Positions 1 to 6,174 of a DNA stretch of 6,909 nucleotides are shown here, in pieces. Under the pieces are notes generated by a model. The model ran no database searches, was not told where the DNA came from, and saw nothing but the letters and a program-made list of their open reading frames with translations. The translations under genes and the position numbers were made by a program. How positions within the stretch are numbered: position 1 is the first letter of the stretch; each line of letters begins with the position of its first letter. Origin of the DNA: Actinomycetota bacterium (GTDB taxonomy: Bacteria > Actinomycetota > UBA4738); NCBI GenBank assembly GCA_005885025.1, contig VAYC01000041.1:1-6909 (forward strand). The letters run 5' to 3'.

Positions 1-417
1 CCACTCGTCGCCGTGTCCTCCGGTCTGCGAAAGCATCCGGATCGAGATCTGGAGGCGAGGGCCCGGGATCAGCCCGTCCGCCACCGCCTGCTTCACCCCG
101 AGGTCGGCGCCGCCCGCATCACGGGCGGTGGTGATCCCCGCCCGGAGTGTGGCTTCCAGGTTCCTTGCCCCTTCGTAGAACCGGTAGGAGAAGGGCGTCT
201 GGATGCCGCGCATGAGGTCGATGTGGCTGAACATGACGTGCGTGTGGCAATCGAACAGCCCGGGCAGCAGGACCCGGTCGGAAAGATCGACCGACTCGTC
301 TCCATCGAGACCGGTTCCCACGTCGGCGATCCGGCCGTTCTCGATCACGACGTCGGCGACCGACAGGGAACCGGAGCGCGGTTCGAACACCCGGGCGCCT
401 GCGAGCAGGGTCCTCAT
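1..417 (-). CDS. Amidohydrolase-family metal-dependent hydrolase, N-terminal part (3' end outside window)
   Basis: The first 139 residues of an amidohydrolase-superfamily enzyme are visible, and the reading frame is open to the window edge. Residues 1-52 form the usual small beta-rich N-terminal part (LLAGARVFEP, then VVIENGRIADVG). The conserved metal-binding stretch LPGLFDCHTHV follows, with H58 and H60 as the expected ligands at the start of the TIM barrel. Next come RAGITTARDAGG (residues 92-103) and TGGHGDEW (132-139). This order is typical of the imidazolonepropionase-like / Xaa-Pro dipeptidase-like branch of the superfamily, which hydrolyses amide or cyclic amide bonds. The remaining metal ligands lie beyond the window, so the substrate cannot be named. 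The ATG at 417-415 overlaps the stop of the upstream M50 protease as ATGA, and a strong ribosome binding site precedes it. Co-translation with the protease is likely, but a functional link is only inferred. Confidence 0.88.
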   Translation of the reverse strand, partial: MRTLLAGARVFEPRSGSLSVADVVIENGRIADVGTGLDGDESVDLSDRVLLPGLFDCHTHVMFSHIDLMRGIQTPFSYRFYEGARNLEATLRAGITTARDAGGADLGVKQAVADGLIPGPRLQISIRMLSQTGGHGDEW

Positions 418-1661
418 GACTGTCCTCCTCCTTCGTCAGGGCGCGGCGGGGGTGATACCGGTCCGGGGATCCGATACGAGGCGGGAGGGAGTCGCGGGGG
501 TGGCTCCGCCGGGCGGGCCCGTCTCGGACGACCATACGTTCGGAACAGCCGCGACAGGTCCTCGCGCTCGATGACGCCGACCAGTCTCCCCCCGTCCATC
601 ACCAACACGGTCTGGGCCCTCCCATCCTGGATCCGGTCGGCCACGTCAATCATCCGCTCCGCCGGGCCGGCCATCGCCACGGCATCGGTCCCGACCATGG
701 CGTCTCGCACCGGGCGGTCCGGGGCGGCGCCCCTGGCCATTCGGAGCGAGATGAACCCGACCACGCGGCCGTCGTCCACCACCGGAAAGGCCTCCCCGTC
801 CCGTCCTGAAAGGAACCGGTCGATGGCCGTCCCGATCAAGAGGTCGGCCGGCACCGTTGGCGGAGGCGGAGACATCACCTGTCCGGCGGTGGTCGACTCG
901 AGCGCTCGGCGCCGATCGGCTTGGGCCAGGGCCGCGGTCGAGGACGAATACAGCATCCAACCGATCAGGAGGGGCCACACGCCGCCGATGTCGCCGGTGC
1001 TCGCCACGTCGGCGATCCCCGCCGCGGCGATCAGGCCAGCCACGACCTGACCGGCCCGTGCGGAGAGCCGGGTGGCCCGCGACCGCTTGCCGGTAACCCG
1101 CCACAGGATGGCCATGAGCACCCGGCCTCCGTCGAGGGGAAGGCCCGGGAGGAGGTTGAACGCTCCCATGAACAGGTTGAGCAGGGCGAGGTAGCCGAAC
1201 ATCGCTCGGAGCGCGTGCAAGCCCGCGCTGCCCGTCGCCACGTGCAGGGCCAGGAACAGTGCGCCCAGGCCTCCCGTCACGGCCGGGCCCACCGCGGCGA
1301 ACAGGAATTCGTCGGCGGGCCGTTCGGCTTCCCTGCTCCCGGTGGTGAAGCCGCCGAACATGAACAGCGTGATGCCGCGGACGGGGATCCCTCTGGCCCG
1401 AAACGCGGCGGCGTGGCCCAGCTCGTGGGCGAGGATCGAGATCAGGAACAGGGCCGTCGTGGCGAGTGCCAGCCCCAGGGCCGGTGCGGAGGCGAGGGGC
1501 GGATCCACCGAGTGGATCCGGAACGCGAAGAACTGGAGCGTCGCGGTGTTCGAGAAGAAGATCCACAGGTTGTAGGTGATGAGGATGCCCAGCAGAGCGA
1601 GAGAGGGCTCCGCGCGAACCTCGACACCCCCGATACGACCGAGCCTCCAGCCGCCGCGCAC
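414..1661 (-). CDS. Site-2-protease-like M50 zinc metalloprotease with two CBS domains
   Basis: A 415-residue membrane protease of the M50/S2P family, probably of the Rip3/SpoIVFB-like group that carries C-terminal CBS domains. The zinc-binding HELGH is at residues 79-83 within a hydrophobic helix, with H79 and H83 as ligands and E80 catalytic. The third ligand is D177 in NLLPGLPLDGGR (169-180). Hydrophobic segments lie near 20-36, 62-84, 118-140, 152-170, 204-220 and 228-245. Two CBS repeats follow, roughly 257-310 and 315-375, and could bind adenine nucleotides to control activity. The tail (380-415) is rich in proline and arginine. Such enzymes cut transmembrane substrates such as anti-sigma factors inside the bilayer; no candidate substrate is visible here. 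The start is GTG at 1661, nine bases after the fdhD stop, with a GAGGA motif in front. The stop overlaps the amidohydrolase start (ATGA). Confidence 0.93.
   Translation of the reverse strand: MRGGWRLGRIGGVEVRAEPSLALLGILITYNLWIFFSNTATLQFFAFRIHSVDPPLASAPALGLALATTALFLISILAHELGHAAAFRARGIPVRGITLFMFGGFTTGSREAERPADEFLFAAVGPAVTGGLGALFLALHVATGSAGLHALRAMFGYLALLNLFMGAFNLLPGLPLDGGRVLMAILWRVTGKRSRATRLSARAGQVVAGLIAAAGIADVASTGDIGGVWPLLIGWMLYSSSTAALAQADRRRALESTTAGQVMSPPPPTVPADLLIGTAIDRFLSGRDGEAFPVVDDGRVVGFISLRMARGAAPDRPVRDAMVGTDAVAMAGPAERMIDVADRIQDGRAQTVLVMDGGRLVGVIEREDLSRLFRTYGRPRRARPAEPPPRLPPASYRIPGPVSPPPRPDEGGGQS
424..433 (-). promoter_or_regulatory. Ribosome binding site of the amidohydrolase gene
   Basis: The minus strand reads AAGGAGGAGG, then six bases, then the ATG at 417. 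It is a near-perfect anti-16S match lying inside the 3' end of the M50 protease gene. It fixes the amidohydrolase start and suggests strong independent initiation as well as coupling through the ATGA overlap. Confidence 0.8.
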
Positions 1662-1667
1662 GCGTCG

Positions 1668-1672
1668 TCCTC
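1668..1672 (-). promoter_or_regulatory. Ribosome binding site supporting the GTG start of the M50 protease
   Basis: GAGGA on the minus strand, six bases before the GTG at 1661, overlaps the TGA stop of fdhD. It supports the non-ATG start and suggests that fdhD and the protease gene are translated as a coupled pair. Confidence 0.6.
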
Positions 1673-2516
1673 AGACCGCCAGGTCCACGCGCTCGGGATG
1701 CGTGTAGACGTTGAACCCTCCGTCGCGGACGAACCCGACCACCGTCATCCCGAGATCGTCGGCGGCCTCGACCGCCAGGCTCGACGGCGCGGACACCGCG
1801 CACACGATGGGAACCCCGGCCAGGGCCGCTTTCTGCACGATCTCGAAGCTCACCCGGCCCGACACCATCAGCATGCTATTCGCCAAAGGCAACTCGCCTC
1901 GCATGAGCGCCCATCCCACCAGCTTGTCGACCGCGTTGTGCCGCCCGACGTCTTCCCGCACGGCCGCGACGCCACCCCCACCGTCGAACAGGCCGGCCGC
2001 GTGAAGGCCTCCCGTCTGCTCGAAGATCCTCTGTGCCTCTCGCAACGTGGCGGGAAGGCCCGTGATCGCCGATCGCGCCACCACCGGGCCCGGCCCGACG
2101 CCGGCGCACTCCACCTTCACCTGGTCCAGCGAGGCCTTCCCGCAGACCCCGCAGCTCGAGGTGGCGTAGAAGTTCCGCTGAAGCGAGGTCGGATCGAAAG
2201 TGCGCGACAGCCTCACGGTGACCACGTTGTACCGCTGCTCCGCCGGAGGGAGATCGCAGTACGCCACGGAGACCACGTCGTCCCTCGCGTGGATCAGGCC
2301 CTCGGTCCACAGGAAGCCGGTGGACAGCTCGAAGTCGTTCCCGGGAGTTCGCATGGTCACGGCGACGCTGGCCGGCTCCTGGCCGGGACCGCCGACCCGG
2401 ATCTCCATGGGCTCCTCGGCAGCAAGTCGATCGGCGCGCTCGAATCGCTCCTCGGCGCGTACGGTGGTCACGCGGGCCGCGGTGACGTTTCGCCGTAGGG
2501 GAATGGCGGGGTCCAT
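1671..2516 (-). CDS. fdhD: Formate dehydrogenase accessory sulfurtransferase FdhD
   Basis: A 281-residue cytoplasmic protein, close to the usual FdhD length. FdhD moves sulfur from an IscS-type cysteine desulfurase to the bis-MGD molybdenum (or tungsten) cofactor before it enters formate dehydrogenase, and is required for that enzyme's activity. The hallmark CGVCG loop (C122 and C125) carries the conserved cysteines implicated in sulfur transfer. Other family signatures are RTPGNDFELSTGFLWTEGLI (56-75), REDVGRHNAVDKLVGWAL (187-204) and MVSGRVSFEIVQKA (217-230), which belong to the cofactor-binding part. The start is ATG at 2516, with only a weak upstream GGA-containing motif. It lies 27 bases after the folate gene and nine bases before the M50 protease. 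No formate dehydrogenase gene is in the window, so the client enzyme must be encoded elsewhere. Confidence 0.96.
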   Translation of the reverse strand: MDPAIPLRRNVTAARVTTVRAEERFERADRLAAEEPMEIRVGGPGQEPASVAVTMRTPGNDFELSTGFLWTEGLIHARDDVVSVAYCDLPPAEQRYNVVTVRLSRTFDPTSLQRNFYATSSCGVCGKASLDQVKVECAGVGPGPVVARSAITGLPATLREAQRIFEQTGGLHAAGLFDGGGGVAAVREDVGRHNAVDKLVGWALMRGELPLANSMLMVSGRVSFEIVQKAALAGVPIVCAVSAPSSLAVEAADDLGMTVVGFVRDGGFNVYTHPERVDLAV

Positions 2517-2543
2517 CCGTCCATTATCCCCGGGCCGACAGCT

Positions 2544-3149
2544 TCACCGGCCCGAGGGTTTCGACGCCCGGCGCTCGGCTCGGCAGTCGACCGTCTCTGC
2601 CTCGGTCACCACGAGGTCGACCGGTTCGTCCTCCACCCCGTGCGGCACTGCCGGAACGAGCTGAGCGTGGAAGGCGATCCCGACCCGGACGGCGTACGTC
2701 CCGACCCGAACCAGGTACCGGTCGTAGTGCCCCCCTCCGTACCCCACGCGATACCCGAGCCGGTCGAAGGCAAGCCCGGGAACCAGAACCACATCCACCT
2801 CGGTCGGGTGCACCGCCACCCGTTCGGTTGGCTCCATCGGCCCGTAATCCGTCGCCACGAGCGAATCGCTGGCCGGTGCTTCGGCCGCCTCGATGTCGTG
2901 TCCCTCCACGAAGGGGAGGAGCACACGGCGACCCTCGTCGTGGAGGCGGCGAGCGATCCATTCGGTGGGGACCTCCGAGCCGAACGAAGAGAACGACAGG
3001 ACGGTGCGAGCCGTTTGCAGCGCTGGCACATCGAACAACCGCGACATCACTCGCTCGGCTGAAGCCGCCCGTTCCTGCGGGGAGATGGCCACGCGCATCC
3101 TCCGCATCCTCGCGCGCAGGGCCGCCTTCCGCCGGGCCAGCGAGTCCAT
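2544..3149 (-). CDS. fau: 5-formyltetrahydrofolate cyclo-ligase (MTHFS / YgfA family)
   Basis: A 201-residue cytoplasmic enzyme of normal family length. It converts 5-formyltetrahydrofolate to 5,10-methenyltetrahydrofolate using ATP, returning a storage or inhibitory folate to the one-carbon pool. The N-terminal basic helix (ARRKAALRARMRRMRVAIS, 5-23) and SFSSFGSEVPTEWI (52-65) fit the family. The signature is VPGLAFDRLGYRVGYGGGHY (122-141), continuing into DRYL, which forms the nucleotide and phosphate-binding loop. The start is ATG at 3149, ten bases after the stop of the DUF6457 gene. No convincing Shine-Dalgarno sequence precedes it, so translation may depend on reinitiation from the upstream gene. 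The basic N-terminal helix needs this start, which argues against the internal methionines at 15 and 18. Confidence 0.95.
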   Translation of the reverse strand: MDSLARRKAALRARMRRMRVAISPQERAASAERVMSRLFDVPALQTARTVLSFSSFGSEVPTEWIARRLHDEGRRVLLPFVEGHDIEAAEAPASDSLVATDYGPMEPTERVAVHPTEVDVVLVPGLAFDRLGYRVGYGGGHYDRYLVRVGTYAVRVGIAFHAQLVPAVPHGVEDEPVDLVVTEAETVDCRAERRASKPSGR

Positions 3150-3159
3150 GAGGCGAGGC

Positions 3160-3414
3160 CTAGCCCGGGTCGACCTGGGCCGGGATCAGGGCACGAGCGG
3201 CCGCGACCGCCTCGGCCAGCGCGTCCTCCTTGGGTGAGCCCTCGGCGATCCTCCGTCCCACATGAACGCCGGCCATGAACGTCGACAGGGGGGCCAGTCT
3301 CCGCTCCACGCCGTGCGCCACGTCCCGAGCCAGCTTGAGGACCGCTCCAACCTCACTCGGCTCCATCGGTTCCTCTCCGAGCGCCGCCGCCAGGTTGTCC
3401 ATCCATTCGTCCAC
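3160..3414 (-). CDS. DUF6457-type small protein
   Basis: An 84-residue soluble, mostly alpha-helical acidic protein. Its pattern (MDEWMDNLAAALG, then EVGAVLKLARDVAHGVERRL at 21-40 and APLSTFMAGVHVGRR at 41-55) matches what I recall of the actinobacterial DUF6457 family. Members occur alone or fused to MobA-like molybdenum cofactor nucleotidyltransferases. That assignment is from memory of the pattern, without a search. The start is GTG at 3414, preceded by a strong GAGGAGG. It begins the second block, ten bases ahead of the folate cyclo-ligase gene and just upstream of fdhD. A role connected with molybdenum cofactor or formate dehydrogenase maturation is therefore plausible but not shown. The conserved histidine and arginines around residues 34-39 and 51-55 would be the first places to look for a binding site. 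Confidence 0.8.
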   Translation of the reverse strand: MDEWMDNLAAALGEEPMEPSEVGAVLKLARDVAHGVERRLAPLSTFMAGVHVGRRIAEGSPKEDALAEAVAAARALIPAQVDPG

Positions 3415-3471
3415 GCCAAAGCCTCCTCGGTTGGCAGGGACAGGGTAATGCTGAACGTTCGCAGAGGCGGC
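3415..3471 (-). other. 57-base gap between the bcc block and the folate/fdhD block
   Basis: This is the longest non-coding stretch in the window. It contains the DUF6457 ribosome binding site at its downstream end. I see no GC-rich hairpin followed by T residues that would mark a terminator, and no convincing -35/-10 pair. It is the most likely place for a separate promoter for the second block, but read-through from the qcr genes is equally compatible with the sequence. Confidence 0.4.
3422..3428 (-). promoter_or_regulatory. Ribosome binding site of the DUF6457 gene
   Basis: GAGGAGG on the minus strand, seven bases before the GTG at 3414. It selects this GTG start rather than a competing short frame that begins five bases further upstream. 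Confidence 0.75.
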
Positions 3472-3879
3472 TTATCGCTTCCGCCGGGCGTAGTCGGCGG
3501 CGATACCGATCGACTCCGCGAGCTGCTTCATTCGCCGCGCCAGGCGCCGCATGAACAGGAGGAGCTTCGCCACCGTGACCACGATGAGTCCCGTGCCTCC
3601 CGTGATCATGGAGAAGATGGCGAGCTTCCTCCAGGGATGGGGTGACTGACCCGCGTCCGGAGGCTCGGAGAGTTCGATGATGCGGACCCCCGGGTACGCG
3701 AGCGCCGCCGAGGCCACGGCCTCCTCTTGCGCGACGAAGCTGCGGTTGCTCCGGATCACCACTCCCTCGGAATGCAGGAAGCGGTAGCGCCACAGCCGAT
3801 CAGGTGCCTTCCAGAGCTCGACGGTTCCCGGCCCGGTTCGAGGTCCGGAAACCCGGTCGGTCCCGAGCGCATCCGTCAT
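3472..3879 (-). CDS. Uncharacterised small membrane protein coupled to qcrB
   Basis: A 135-residue protein that I cannot assign to a named family. Residues 19-70 look like a compact alpha/beta domain (VELWKAPDRLWRYRFL, then VVIRSNRSFVAQEEAVASAA and GVRIIEL). The alternation of strands and helix faintly resembles the YegP/DUF1508 fold, but the match is weak. A proline-rich linker (71-83) leads to one strong hydrophobic helix at about 86-110. A basic tail follows (RRLARRMKQL, then ending ARRKR). By the positive-inside rule the tail should be cytoplasmic, which would put the N-terminal domain outside the membrane although no signal peptide is visible. A longer open frame extends upstream to 4116 but lies inside qcrB. 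The ATG at 3879 is chosen because it overlaps the qcrB stop as ATGA and follows GAGGTGG at 3884-3890. Confidence 0.75.
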   Translation of the reverse strand: MTDALGTDRVSGPRTGPGTVELWKAPDRLWRYRFLHSEGVVIRSNRSFVAQEEAVASAALAYPGVRIIELSEPPDAGQSPHPWRKLAIFSMITGGTGLIVVTVAKLLLFMRRLARRMKQLAESIGIAADYARRKR

Positions 3880-5320
3880 TCGGCCACCTCGACGTGGTCC
3901 ACCTCGAGCTGCCCAGGTTCGAGCAGGCCATGGCCGGGAGACGGTTCGAGGCGCTCGACCCCGGAGTCGCCCACCAGGGCTCGCCCGGGGATGAAGGCCT
4001 TGGCGGGAACGTGGAGCACGCTGTCGGCTTCGGCCCGGAGGAGGGCCGAGAGCCAGGCATAGGTCACGCCGAACACCACGAACGGAACGGTGACCACCAG
4101 GATGCGGAAGACCCACGTGACCGTGTCGACCGAGATCAGGAAGAACTTCGCGATCACGTCGTTACTCGCCGCGAAATGCAGCAGCAGATAGAACGAGAAC
4201 GCGGCCGCGCCGAAGGCGGACCGGAAGGGATGCTCTCGGGGCCGGTCGAGAAGTTGGTGCTCTGCCCGATCGCCCGTGAACCGGCGCTCCAGGAATGGCC
4301 ACGCGTAGAGGACCAGGAAGGTGAGGCCCGGAAGTAGCACGGCCGGGTAGAAAGGGTTCGGGACGGCGTGGCCGAACGAGCGGAACTCCCACGGCGGGAA
4401 GATCCGGAGCGCCCCCTCGATCCATCCGAGGTACCAGTCGGGCTGGGCCGGGGACGTCACCGTCGAAGCGTTGAACGGTCCGTACAGCCACACCGGGTTG
4501 ATCTGGAGGAGTCCGCCCATGGCTCCGAGCACCCCGGCGATCCCGAAGAAGAGGCCCACGGACTTCGCTGCGTAGGTCGGCCACAGCTTCGAGCCCACAA
4601 CGTTGGTCTCGGTACGTCCCGGGCCGGGGAACTGTGTGTGCTTCTGCCGCCACAGCACGGCAAGGTGGGCGGAGATGAGCCCCAGGAGAAGGGCCGGCAC
4701 GATCATGATGTGGGCGATCAGCAACCGGCGCAGGATGTCGTCGGAGGGGAACTCGCCACCGAAGATCAGGAACGCGGTCCACGTCCCCACGAGCGGGACC
4801 GAAAGCGCGATCGAATAGGCGATCCTCAAGCCCGTGCCAGAGAGCAGGTCGTCGGGCAGCGAATAGCCGGTGAAGCCGTTGAAGATCCCCAGGAGCAGCA
4901 GCGTCACGCCGATCATCCAATTGAGCTCGCGCGGCCGCCGGAACGCGCCCGTGAAGAAGATGCGGAGGATGTGAAGGACGATCGCGGCGATGAACAGGTT
5001 CGCCGCCCAATGGTGCATCTGACGGAACACCATGCCGCCCCGGACGTCGAAGCTGATCTTCAACACTGAGGCGTAGGCCTCCGACATGGGCGTCCCTCGC
5101 AGGGGGCGTAGCTGCCCTCGTAGATCACCTGCTTCGCGCTCGGGGTGAAGAAGAACGTAAGGAACGTCCCGGTCAGCACCAGGATCACGAACGAGTACAG
5201 GGCGATCTCGCCCAACATGAACGACCAGTCGTCCGGGAAGACCTTGTTGAGGGCGTGATGGGCGAAGCTCGATGCGCGGAGACGGTCGTCGAACCACCGG
5301 GCGAGCCGCTTGGTGATCAC
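3876..5320 (-). CDS. qcrB: Cytochrome bcc complex cytochrome b subunit QcrB, interrupted by a one-base frame change
   Basis: Cytochrome b is the membrane core that oxidises menaquinol. Residues 1-73 lie in one frame (GTG at 5320 to 5102) and 408 more lie in the -1 frame (5102 to 3879). Reading base 5102 twice, or adding one C, gives an intact 481-residue protein across the junction: EGSYAP, then LRGTPMSEAYAS. Without correction the first part stops at 5060, and the second could start only at the internal ATG at 5087. In the corrected numbering the haem b ligands are H103/H117 and H204/H219. The 15-residue step in the second pair is as in cytochrome b6. The quinol-site motif is PDWY (294-297). 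About eight or nine hydrophobic helices are followed by a soluble tail (429-481). The GTG start overlaps the qcrA stop as GTGA and follows GAGGGG at 5323-5328; the stop overlaps the next gene as ATGA. Confidence 0.92.
3884..3890 (-). promoter_or_regulatory. Ribosome binding site of the 135-residue membrane protein gene
   Basis: GAGGTGG on the minus strand, four bases before the ATG at 3879 and inside the 3' end of qcrB. Together with the ATGA overlap it decides the start within a longer open frame. Confidence 0.65.
5102..5106 (-). other. Frame-change site in qcrB (run of five C)
   Basis: The minus strand reads TAC GCC CCC TGC GAG in the upstream frame. The conserved continuation (Leu-Arg-Gly-Thr-Pro-Met) needs CTG CGA GGG ACG CCC ATG, which is obtained by adding one C to the run or by slipping back one base on CCC. 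A short GGGC/GCCC inverted repeat at 5104-5117 overlaps the run. A base-call or assembly error, a true mutation and ribosomal slippage all fit; error is the simplest. Confidence 0.85.
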
Positions 5321-6174
5321 GGCCCCTCGTTCCAGAAGCCGGGGCCGACCGGTTCGGAATAATCGTCCTGGGCCCGGAGGAAGCCGTCCGTGCCGACCTC
5401 CAACGGGAGCTGCGGTAGGGGGCGAGTGGCCGGTCCCCCGATTGGCTTGGCGCCCTCTAGGACGTCGAACACGGACTGGTGGCATGGGCAGAACAGGCTG
5501 TTCGACGACTGCTCGTAGAGGCCCACCGGGCACCCCGCGTGCGTGCAGATCTTCGAGTAGGCGAGATAGCCGTCGGGCGACCACGATTCGCGTCCGGGCA
5601 GCGGTTGAAACGTGGAGAGGTCCACGCGAACGAGAATGGTCTGGGAGTCCGCGGCGCCCGTATGGCCTTCCGGGAAGACGGTCAGTACGCCGCCCACCGG
5701 AAGGTTCGTCGCCGCTACCGGCGCGCCCTCCGAAGTTACCAATCGTGATCCCCGCCGCCATGCCGTCTGGAACAGAGACCGCCCCGGCTTGGGCCCGAGC
5801 GAGCGGATCGGGAACACCGCCGCGGCGGCCAGCGCGCCGAGCGCCACCAGGAGCATCCGCCCCAGGAAGCGCCGGCGGGGGATGGCCGCTTCCGTTCGAG
5901 CGAAATCCTCCTCGAAGGTCTGCCGCTCGACGGTCGGCGAGGCCATCGGCTCGCGTTCCTCGACGAAGGGCCCCGCTGGCGGGATGTGCTTGCCCCACCA
6001 CACGAATCCCAGCGCCAGGCTGCCAAGGCCCACGCCGATCAGCCCGCCCTCGATCTGCGGCTGTCCCCCAAGCGCGTAGAGCACGGTGAGGCCGACGGAG
6101 GCAGCGGCGGAGAGGGCGAAGGCCCCGGCGATGGCGCCGACGTACCCGCGGCTTGCGCCACTCCGCCGGCTCAT
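5317..6174 (-). CDS. qcrA: Cytochrome bcc complex Rieske iron-sulfur subunit QcrA
   Basis: A 285-residue Rieske subunit that takes the first electron from menaquinol at the QcrB quinol site and passes it to the haem c of QcrC. The [2Fe-2S] ligands are C210 and H212 in CTHAGC (210-215) and C229 and H232 in CPCHQS (229-234); C215 and C231 should form the stabilising disulfide. PLPQLPLEV (252-260) is the usual closing strand. Hydrophobic segments lie at about 11-36, 42-62 and 104-123. The twin-arginine motif PRRRFLGRM (99-107) sits just before the third. This matches the actinobacterial arrangement in which the first two helices use Sec and the third uses Tat to export the folded cluster domain. 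The open frame extends 20 codons upstream, but the ATG at 6174 is preferred. It overlaps the qcrC stop as ATGA, follows GAAGAG at 6178-6183, and the extra residues would lie inside qcrC. Confidence 0.97.
   Translation of the reverse strand: MSRRSGASRGYVGAIAGAFALSAAASVGLTVLYALGGQPQIEGGLIGVGLGSLALGFVWWGKHIPPAGPFVEEREPMASPTVERQTFEEDFARTEAAIPRRRFLGRMLLVALGALAAAAVFPIRSLGPKPGRSLFQTAWRRGSRLVTSEGAPVAATNLPVGGVLTVFPEGHTGAADSQTILVRVDLSTFQPLPGRESWSPDGYLAYSKICTHAGCPVGLYEQSSNSLFCPCHQSVFDVLEGAKPIGGPATRPLPQLPLEVGTDGFLRAQDDYSEPVGPGFWNEGP

Noticed and set aside
13..1050. Long plus-strand open frame (345 codons), and others such as 921-2498, 3804-4337, 4368-5069 and 5310-6089
   Set aside because: They lie opposite strongly supported minus-strand genes, have low-complexity Arg/Pro/Gly/Ser-rich translations and show no family motifs. 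This is usual in high-GC coding DNA.
1500..1520. Perfect 9-base inverted repeat around a 3-base loop (CGGATCCAC / GTGGATCCG)
   Set aside because: It lies inside the M50 protease gene and is explained by codons for Arg-Ile-His-Ser-Val-Asp-Pro. There is no T run and no position that would make it a terminator or operator.
646..1803. Second minus-strand open frame (385 codons) overlapping the M50 protease and fdhD
   Set aside because: It is Arg/Gly-rich with no recognisable domain, while the HELGH protease frame and the CGVCG FdhD frame account for the same DNA.
3880..4116. Possible 79-residue N-terminal extension of the small membrane protein
   Set aside because: It overlaps the conserved 3' part of qcrB in another frame and is Arg/Pro-rich with no motif. 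The ATG at 3879 is coupled to the qcrB stop.
3876..5320. qcrB as a genuinely decaying pseudogene
   Set aside because: Only one base disturbs the frame. All haem ligands and the quinol-site motif remain on either side, and the flanking subunit genes are intact.
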